64,000 nucleotides of DNA from Euryodendron excelsum (Eukaryota > Streptophyta > Magnoliopsida > Ericales > Pentaphylacaceae): NCBI GenBank assembly GCA_033060915.1, contig CM065387.1:44984501-45048500 (forward strand), in the 5' to 3' direction. The position numbers and the translations under genes were made by a program. Shown here in pieces: positions 37,590 to 64,000 of this stretch. Below the pieces are notes generated by a model, which ran no database searches, was not told where the DNA came from, and saw only the letters and a program-made list of their open reading frames with translations. Within the stretch, counting starts at the first letter, position 1; each line of letters begins with the position of its first letter.

Positions 37590-39785
37590 TTAATTCTTTA
37601 TTATTTGACTGAATAAACAACACAATTCCAATTTCTAACTCTATTTGGGCACGCATAATAGAATAGCTAAATGAAAGCACCAACGTGCTAAAAGCAAGCG
37701 CAGAACAGCAAGAAACAGCTTCGTCCTACATCTACAACAACGAAGGATTCCCACACTTCACGTGGTAACACCCAACATCAAACGTAACAACATAATAATC
37801 CAAGTGTGGATATATGTCGAGGACTGAATAATTCAAGATAATTATTATCTCCTTATATTACATTCATCTTTTTCAATTAACTGCACAATGCCGCCATAAA
37901 CAAGCATTTTTCGGGGATGAGACTGCATGGTATGTTGAGCACTGCAGATAAAAGAAATCATATTAGTAGATTAAAAAATGAGACCATAACTGACAGAACT
38001 ACACAAAAAGAAAATCATCACTGCAAAGATAGTCTAGTACCTAAAGATGAATAAGTCAGTCTTCAAATTCATATGTGCTTTCAATGTACCCAATTTAATT
38101 TGCTTGTTTTCCACTTGTATGGCATGAGACAACCACCAAAGCACCTGCAGATACTACAAATTTTATTAGGATCATTATTTGAGAAGTGAGAGAGAACAAA
38201 AAAAAGGTGATTAAATACTTAAAAAAGTGAAGAAATTCATTTAAGCTATATTGCTGTTATTAAAGTTAGAATTTGGTAAAAGAGAACCCCGATATTGTAT
38301 CTTATTAGAAAATCACAATTCCAAAATGGAAAGACCAAAAGACTGATTCAGTTTGGCCCTATGAACCAAGATTGGTACATTTCAAATATTGACCATGCTT
38401 ATTGATCTAACTTAGCTGTTTGATCCAAGATTAACTATTCAGATAAACACAAAAGAAAGAAACAAAATTTTGCATTTGAAGTGGTAGCAAATGTCAAAGC
38501 AATTGAGGCATTTTTTTGGAAATGTCAAAGCAACATCATATTGAAACAGATTTTACTAAAATACAGGTTCATGCTAGGTCAGAAGTTCATTGATTTCAGG
38601 CCTTTTAATAAAAGAACAATCATCCTACACTTGCGTAATTGGTGAAACTGTTGTTCAGAAATAAATGTGAAGCAAGTTATTGGGCAAGCAATAAAAATGA
38701 TTTCATGATTTAAATTTGAAGCAGGTTACTCCTAAACACAATTTTAACATGGCCACTGTAGTACCTTTCAAAGTCAGCTAAACTCTGAAACAGATTTATG
38801 TAAAGTAAATGTTGCATGTCTCAAACTCAAAAGACTTGTACAGATAACAATATACCAAATTAATAGCATAAACAAGGCAGCTACCTCTAACAAACAGCAT
38901 TTAAAGCATAATTCAAAGCATTAAAAAATAGCATAAGCCCAAAAGTCTGCTTTCTTAATGCTTAGCATGGAAGAAATGAAGAACTATCTCAGAAATCCCA
39001 CAGCTTCAAATTTTGCCATCAATGAAGCAAATTATACAGAACAGATATACAAATATAACTCAATTTGAAATCAAATCACAAAAGAAACTAAACAACTCAT
39101 GTGAGTAAGTGTGTGTGCCCCAAAAGGAAGCTTCAAGAAGCATTATAAAAGATCTAATTTCAGCAAATTGATGTCAAGAACTAGCTCTGTTATACAAAAT
39201 TCTTTTATACTTTCAGCAAACTGATTTAATCTTTTCCACTAAGCAACCAAAATATTCCCAAAACTTTTCTAGGTGATTACACGGTGTAAACTAAAACCCA
39301 TCAAGATCAAAGGAAAAATGAATCGAAGATAGAAGAGAAAAAAAAAAAAAGCTAAATACCCTACAACTTCTTAAGCAAAGGGCCCAAAGAAATAGAGAAG
39401 AAAATTAATAGATTTCAAGAAACTCACAAAAAGGGCTCAAGAAGAGAAGTTTGAAGAGATCTGTTTGTGTGCTCAGAGACCCAAAGGGAAAGATCGCTGA
39501 CCGACAAATTCAATCCTAAAAACTGCAAAAGTTCAAAAGTGTAGATCTTACAAACCAAGATTTTAGAAGCCAAACCCTAATATGTTACAGATCAACAGAG
39601 TAAGAAATTCTAACCTCAAGCTTTTCGAGTAGGAACTTGCGGTTAACACCTTAGATGAAACTTGAATCAAAGACGGAAAAGAAGCTTGGATTGTCGCAGA
39701 CGGGGACAAAGATCTTGAAGAGCCAAACGAAAATCGAAGTGGCCTAATCGGGAATACAAAGAAGATTGGAGTTATTTTGTGCAAT
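37590..39785 (-). ncRNA. Candidate spliced transcript, possibly lncRNA or small-peptide gene
   Basis: On the minus strand, clean GT-AG boundaries define four possible exons: about 39785-39615, 39522-39428, 38144-38041 and 37941 to about 37600. The first two exons are pyrimidine-rich like a plant 5' UTR. The last contains an AATAATAAAG poly-A-like signal near 37600. Introns carry long TTT/CTGCAG acceptors. The longest frame across the exon 3/4 junction (38072-38041 joined to 37941-37845) codes 42 aa containing MLVYGGIVQLIEKDE; I do not recognise it. Transcription is divergent from RIO2. The call rests only on splice-site spacing. Confidence 0.3.
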
Positions 39786-57711
<17,926 letters not shown>

Positions 57712-59311
57712 AGTAGTATACTTGAACAAAATCCCACAAAAGCTGTCAACTAAATTGTTTATAGCAAGTTCTAGTGATACGGAAATGAATTTATTTCTTA
57801 AACCATAACTATTCGCAAGATTGGGTCAAAGCTTTGTCAGATGTCCCTATATGTTGTGCATGAGCCAAAGAAACAGGGCAAGGATGGCTGGAAACCAAGC
57901 AAGATTTTTGGGTTCGCATCAGGGGGTTGTTGGGCAACTTTTTTAATTCTTATAATGCGGATGAAACTGATAAAGAATCTTTTAATTAAATGGAGTGGGG
58001 AGCTTGTTAGGCTGCAAACTGCATATTATATGTAATTGTTCTTTTTCTTTTTTTTTTTTTTTTTTTCTCTCAGAGAGAAGAGAGAGAGGCTGTATTATGT
58101 TAAATTAGTCCTACTGAAACAGACTGTAGTTTGCCCATTTTTGAACAGGACTCGAATGGTTTTTATGTGGCTGTGTGGGTTCTGATTAGTTATCATAATG
58201 GCGATTGTTGGGGAATGTTTTTTTTTAAATTTGTTCTACAACTGTAGTCTCTCAAGTGCTTTTGACTTTTTCATGTTTCATCAAATTCATTCAGTTCAGG
58301 GCACTAGTTATAGCGGAGTGGGTTACCTAACCATCTTTTTAAATGAAATTCAAGATGTCAATTCTTCTATTGTTGTTAATTTTTCAGGGAAACAGGGAGG
58401 TGTTGGTCTCGTATGATTGCTTGGACGTTGAAAACAAAGTGTAAAACCACATTTGGTGGTATGGGAAATGGAAGCAGTAAACAATCCGAAATCTGAAAAT
58501 GAATGTGATGCGTGGTTCAAATACATTATGCAAATCAGATATGCGTAAGAAAATTATGATCCTTAAAAATAAGAATATGGAGCATTAGAATATTAGAATA
58601 CTTTCGCAATAATTGAAAAACTGGTGGCTAGACAATATTTAGAGACTTTAAAAAAATTACATATTAATGTTGAAAAATAAAGCTTTCAAAGCATGAAAAA
58701 TGAGTAGAAGCTATGAGAAGCATGTTTTTGGAGAGCTCTCAATATTTTCCAAGAGTATTTGACAAATTTCTTTAAACTGTGCTAGCATTTTTTGTGCTAG
58801 TATTTTTGAAATGTCTTAATAACATTTCCCACAAGTTTCTGTCTCAAAGTTCAAGGAGCTTCGCCTCTACTCCCAAAATATAGAAAATTTGTATAACCAT
58901 AACTGCAACTAGATTAAAGCGTATGCCCACGATATTTTAACTCCAAAACCAATGAGATGCAATAACTTTCACAAATATTTCGTTTTTTCATATAGCCCAG
59001 TACAAGGAAGGGTTTCCGCTTTTGTAAAGGCTTATTCCGTGTCCCAGAATATATGGAAGTACAATTTGGTATCCTGAAATACAAAGACAACTGTGCAAGA
59101 AAATCCTTTCAAGGAAAATATGACTTGCTATGAGTGTGTTTGAAATAGAGACTAATTCACAACTAAGCAGCCTTGCAACCCCCTTGCTGTTAGGAACATA
59201 TATCTCAATAAGTTCAGTATGGAATGAGATCAGCAGGCATGCAAGATTTTGGAGTGAGATCCATGCCCTGAGAGAGTGAGCAAGTTCAATATTTATGTCT
59301 CATCATCTCAT
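57712..59311. other. Convergent intergenic region (RIO2 and MLO 3' ends)
   Basis: Holds the RIO2 3' UTR (plus strand, first few hundred bases) and the MLO 3' UTR (minus strand, last few hundred). A T-rich tract with an AGAGAGAAGAG run lies at 58040-58090. No further gene or transposon end is recognised. Confidence 0.5.
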
Positions 59312-62300
59312 TCAGTTAATTGCAGGCTTAATTTCTCCTGCAGTACTGCCCTCTTCCATTGTGGAATATTCATTATCCCCTACTTTCACCAATGGAATTT
59401 CTGATGTAGAAGACTCTTTAGGACCCACGTGGCTAGAGCCATCAGAAGCTTTCCTCAAACCCTTATTTCTCCTCGCTTTCTGTGCCCAATCAACGAGGCT
59501 CTCTTGTACATGTTCTTCAAATATAGCCTTCTTGAATGAACTTCCCATCTTTGTTGCGAGAGAGAGAGAGAGAGAGCACAGACGCTTTGTCAGACTGGAA
59601 CCCTCAATAAAAAAAATGTGCAATTACTGAGGAAGCCCAACTCACCTGTGCGACAATTGCATAGAGTGGTAGGGTACTGTAACTACAGAGGAACTGAACG
59701 AAAACCCTACACAAAGAAAGTGGGCAACAGAAATATAAAATTCAAAACAATGTGTGGACAAGAAACAAGAGAAGAAAACAGTAATATCATTCCACCCTAT
59801 AACAAGTCTTGGAATGATATAACCAACTTCACCCATGATGCAGGAGTCAAAGCCATATTGAACCTGTCAGAAATTGAAGCATTAAATATGTGTCATCAGT
59901 CTAAAGCTAATACCTTTAAACTCTATCAGATGCCAATTCTAAAGTGACAATTTTCATACCCAAATCCAGAAGAAAAACGCAATCTCAAAAGAATTTTGGA
60001 ATAGGATGATATGAATCAACAGAAGGACCAGGTGAGGTCTATGGAACCAGAAGTGATCATCCGAAGGTTTGACTATCAAGTCCCCTTTTATGGCTATATG
60101 TTTCTCAGCAACCTCATGGGCCAGTTGAATGATAACATGCTCCAGTTTCGTTCCAACAGCAAGTAAAAGCTGCACAAAATAAATGTATATATACTTCACA
60201 TCCCATATATATAAAGACATGAAACATAAAATGATTTACCATTGGCAATGCTTTTCTATACAGCATTACCGTGTTATTTCAGAAATGCCAGCACAATAGT
60301 AGGGCAATGTTCTTCCTCATGGGATAAAGTGTTGCTTTTAGTCCAACCTTAATGGCACTACCAAACTTACATAGGTAGATGCCACTTGAAAATAAGGCGA
60401 AGATGAAAAAGTGTTGAACTTTCTAAAATCAGTTAGATGAAACGTTCACAATAGAGTTCAGTAGCCATTTTTCTAAGATGTTTAACACGTTGGGCATGAT
60501 GAATATCTCTGCCTAAGCTGGAGGGTAAGTGTTAAAAGTAAGTCAAGTAACACTGCAACAATAGGGACAAATTTAGTTAGCAATAAAAATAGAAGAATCA
60601 ACTCTTACTAGACTATGCACTCAATTTTCTCCTCTTGTTTCTATTCCTAACATACCAAATGGCAGTTATTCAGATTCCTGGATCATTATAGATAGGATCA
60701 AAACATTGTGACGGCCTTCCTGTTTAGCTCATTCTTTTGAAAATAAGATGGTGACACATAAATGTATTTCGGAGCCTTTCATCAGAGAATTAGGGCCTGG
60801 CATGGGTCTCAAAAGGCATTATAAAATACTATAAAATTGCACATCTTATTAGATCATACAAGATATATTAATTACAGTATGTAATAAATTAAATTCTATA
60901 AACACTTGTATATAAAGCAGTAGTATATTGAAATATGCTTGTAGTACTTACGATGAAGGGAATGAATGCTATCCAAAAATATGCATGCCAACCTGAGCAA
61001 TAGAACAAGAAAATCATTTAGAAGCGATGCTCCTCTTGTATCAGGCCAGAAACATAAGTAGCACGTTGTTACGTAACATCCACAAATAATCATAATTTTT
61101 CTAAAAAAAAAAAAAACTAATTTAACAGGAAATTCCATAATTTAAACATCATTTAATATAAAACAAGATGAAAACAAGTTTACAGTTTAAAAGGTATAGA
61201 TTATCACTGTATGCTAAGTTATTTTTTTTAAACTTGTAATGTGATTCATGGGTGTCAAAGTGATAGACACTTGTGTTCCCAAGTATCCAAATTGTGTCTG
61301 ATTAAAAAATTATAAAATAATAGGGCGCATTTGGAAGTGTATCCCACACGTGTTGGGGAGTATCCGACAAGTGTCTGCATCTTACACTTCTTTGAGGTGT
61401 CCAGGTTTCTTAGCTTCCTATCTCTAAAGCAGGGACTAGCTATATTTATGAAGCTAATATGTAGCACAAAGCACCAGTCCCACAATGAAAACTTAATAAA
61501 AAAAAGAAAGTAAGAATCTATGAAAGTTTATTTGAGCAACAAGAGGTTTGAAGTTGTGAAAACAAGTGAAAGAATAAAATTCTCAGAGAAATGATAAGGT
61601 AGTCCTCTGTAAACCAGAAAAATTATCTTACCGTAAACATTCAGCAACAAGAAAACTACTACAAACAACCAGAGATACCAACTGCAATCCATGAGGTCAA
61701 AAACCAGCGTGAGTGAGCAACGAAGAAGAATAAAATAATAGTGATTAGAAGCTCTAAGAATAATTATCAATGGTCATGGCCTTATGCTTAATAAGTGGAT
61801 GAAAGTACAAAAAAAGAATGAGGGAGAGAGGCTTAAGCTGAGTCACGGAGGTATTTTACAAAATGTTGGGGAAACAAGCTAAGCAAGCTACATTATCAGT
61901 CATGTCATCCTAAATTTCACTTGCCTTATTCCAACAACTCTCTTAAAATCAGCTTCAAGAGTACGGATCATGTACTTGTGAAAATTAAACTTTGGAATTC
62001 CACTGCAATGTGTCTGCGCAATAGATAATGAAAAGGTTAAGACAGGAAACTCCTCCGAGAACCACCAGGACATGAAGGGCATACTGCAACTATGAAATTG
62101 ACAATTACAAACCTTCAGTTTCAGTAACTTACCACAATGAAGCCCAGTCGAAGAGTGACATAGTCGGATTTGGTTACGGATCCATAAAATTGCTTGAAAA
62201 AGGATTGCTGAAAATTCAAAGAGAAAAATATCACAAAAAGCACTTAAAAGTCTTATATATGGTACATTTAGGTTAAGGGATTTTCCCACTAATGCATAAA

Positions 62301-63136
62301 AATCCTTAACAACAAGACTTGTAATGCAACTATGGTTCAGACATAATAGCAAACAATATAATGTATTTTTCATAAAGCTACTGAATAAGATGTGCCAGAC
62401 TTTTCTATTCAGAAATCATTTACAGAGAGTACAATGAAGAATCCACATTTTTTTTCTTTACTTTTCTTTGATGAGCATGAAAAATCCCCATATGTAGGAA
62501 ACTTATTCAATTGACAGTTGTACATTGTGATTAAATCTGGCTTCAACAAAGTTAAGAACAAAGCACTGTTCAAAAGGCCCTTGTCATTTTCAGTTGACTT
62601 GACCTGTCGTCTGATTAATACATTTGAGCATGGGTGTTGCATTTGAAAAATCAATTAAACTTGTATAGGACTAAACAATTCGTTTTCATCAAAGATCAGA
62701 GAGAAATAAATGAGTTAAATTTCGTACAATTGTTTAGTCCTAGAAAGAGCCAAGTTAACTACAAAAAATCAACTGGGCTATCGTCTGCTAAAGCAATTTA
62801 ATTGTCAGTTTATTTGATGGAAGAGTGTGAGGTCCTCGTGAATGATTCTATCCTAATAGGAAAGTTACCTATCCCAAAATAATTCAACACTAAGATGACA
62901 AAAGTATATTGTGCCGAGTAACATTGAGTATTCCAAGTATATTGTGTCAAGTAACTTGGAGCAGTATTTTTCGGTAGTTGAGTTTTCAAATAATCAAAGG
63001 GGAAGAGCAGTTCCATCATAACAGAGTGCTTGTGGACTTACCAACCAACCTAGCAAAGCTAAATCTTTACCAATACCCAGAAAATGGCCCCTGATAAAAG
63101 CATGGTCCTGGACATAGGTAACTTTGTTTTTTAGAG
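59312..63136 (-). CDS. MLO: MLO family membrane protein, MLO4/MLO11-like, C-terminal part
   Basis: MLO proteins are seven-span plasma-membrane proteins with a cytosolic calmodulin-binding tail. Clade I members act in root growth responses; other clades affect powdery mildew susceptibility. Minus-strand exons in transcript order: 63136-63042, 62207-62133, 62013-61925, 61681-61632, 60992-60952, 60169-59960, 59863-59796, 59706-59646, 59548-59312 (stop 59314-59312). They join in frame for 308 aa. Landmarks: VQDHAFIRGHFLGIGKD, FFKQFYGSVTKSDYVTLRLG, FNFHKYMIRTLEADFKRVVG, membrane segments WYLWLFVVVFLLLNV, LLLIHIILFQNSFEIAFFFW and IIPRLVIGVFVQFLCSYS, GDLIVKPSDDHFWF, then QMGSSFKKAIFEEHV and calmodulin-binding ESLVDWAQKARRNKG. 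The intron after 61925 has a GC donor (AAG|GCAAGT); the rest are GT-AG. About 270 N-terminal residues lie beyond the window. Clade placement is from recall of the C-terminus. Confidence 0.95.
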
Positions 63137-63749
63137 CTGCACACACAACACAATTGACGACATTACTACATTAAGACCAAAATGGAACCAGCAGACAAGT
63201 CATTTTAGACAAGAAATAAGCACCAATAGAGCATATGCTCAAGGACTTATCAGAATACAAGACTAATATGTCTAACAATTTAGAAGAATTTAATGGAGAG
63301 ACCATCTCATGCACCCCTAAAAAAAAGAGAGAAATCTTCTCATGCTATTCAAGCTATTGATTGGTGCAAGCATTTTTTTTGCTTAAAACACTTGATTTAA
63401 TATTTTTACTCATCATATATGTGTATATATATAGTATGCTTCTATATATAATAAAAAGAAAAATCTGAACAAAATCAAGGAAACAATAATTAGGGGGCTT
63501 GAAATGGATGTTTACTTTGCACCAAAATGATCTAGGATGTGCCTAAAAATTCAAGCACTGTGATAAAGAAATGGCTCAAGCGTTCCTATGAAATAGATTA
63601 GAGAAGCTATCATGCTAAGAATTCATAGTGTAAGTCAAAAGAAAGTAACATTATTTTTTTTTAGGAAGGACATTAAGGGAATTGAATTGAAGTAATTAGT
63701 ACCAAAAAACCAAAGACACGGAATTGAAATAATGAAAACATGAAGAAAG
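63137..63749. other. MLO intron sequence, no exon seen
   Basis: Upstream of the first visible MLO exon in transcript sense. I looked for the preceding exon on the minus strand and found none, so it is beyond the window, possibly beyond the LTR that starts at 63750. Confidence 0.6.
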
Positions 63750-64000
63750 TGTTGGGAATTTATACTAAAAGACATGCTTTGTGTAGTGACTTTAGTATTT
63801 ATTAATAAATTAGTTATTCCATTTTAATGTGAATCTGTGTGAGAAATGTTTGCATTGCGTTATTTATTTAATGATTATGCATGCGTGTCTCTTATTCTAT
63901 ATAGTAGATGATTTGGTGTGTAGAGTATGACTTACATACGGAAGATCAAATCATCGGTTCTTATGGAATATAAGTTAATCGTTCACGGTCTTAGATGGAA
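63750..64000 (+). mobile_element. Start of a retrotransposon LTR, cut by the window end
   Basis: TGTTGGGAATTTATACTAAA begins a segment with AAGACATGCTTTGTGTAGTG and later GGAAGATCAAATCATCGGTT, resembling LTRs of plant copia elements that open TGTTGGGAAT. Only the first 251 bases are in the window, so neither the opposite end nor a target duplication can be checked. Confidence 0.5.

Noticed and set aside
39563..39784. 73-aa minus-strand frame as a transit-peptide-like protein
   Set aside because: The frame extends only by reading through a likely intron; after splicing at 39614/39523 it meets a stop after two codons, so it is more likely UTR.
59255..59295. GAGAGAGTGAGCA resembling miR156
   Set aside because: Only part of the mature miR156 sequence matches and no complementary arm is visible nearby.
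59295..59947. Plus-strand frames of 109-111 aa
   Set aside because: They are antisense shadows of the MLO terminal exons, whose minus-strand reading has clear family motifs and splice sites.

Overview
This is AT-rich nuclear DNA from a flowering plant. It carries spliced genes with GT-AG introns of up to about 6 kb, plant-specific gene families (a clade I-type MLO, a plant GDI, RIO2) and layered plant transposons. The MLO family and the long, transposon-filled introns fit a eudicot, possibly a woody one, but the species cannot be named from the sequence. I see no bacterial-type operon, CRISPR array or defence system.

Layout from left to right. (1) 489-8594 is an old CACTA (En/Spm) DNA transposon with 28-bp perfect terminal inverted repeats. 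Its decayed transposase gene is split by a solo SIRE-like copia LTR (4231-6455) that carries two families of tandem repeats. (2) 8595-13416 is gene-poor. (3) 13417-19511 is a complete but dead Ty1/copia retrotransposon ending 267 bp before the start codon of the next gene. (4) 19779-33845 (+) is an intact 13-exon gene for Rab GDP-dissociation inhibitor (444 aa); its introns hold an RTE-type LINE scrap and several LTR-like insertions. (5) 33846-40943 is intergenic, with a 416-bp foldback MITE and a possible spliced minus-strand transcript (37.6-39.8 kb) divergent from RIO2. (6) 40944-57711 (+) is an intact 13-exon gene for the atypical kinase RIO2 (467 aa). Intron 6 contains a 5'-truncated LINE with a perfect 12-bp target duplication. 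Introns 9 and 11 contain hAT-like elements and a PIF/Harbinger-like element, one nested in another. (7) 59312-63136 (-) is the 3' two-thirds of an MLO4/MLO11-like membrane protein gene, convergent with RIO2; its N-terminal exons lie beyond the window. A retrotransposon LTR begins at 63750 and runs off the end.

The three real genes are unrelated in pathway: vesicle traffic (GDI recycles Rab GTPases), ribosome biogenesis (RIO2 in late 40S maturation) and a calmodulin-binding membrane protein (MLO). They do not form a functional cluster. All reading frames of GDI and RIO2 join cleanly across every splice junction. No previously undescribed biological system is evident; the most notable points are transposon structure around and inside housekeeping genes, a GC-AG intron in MLO, and a possible small-ORF transcript.
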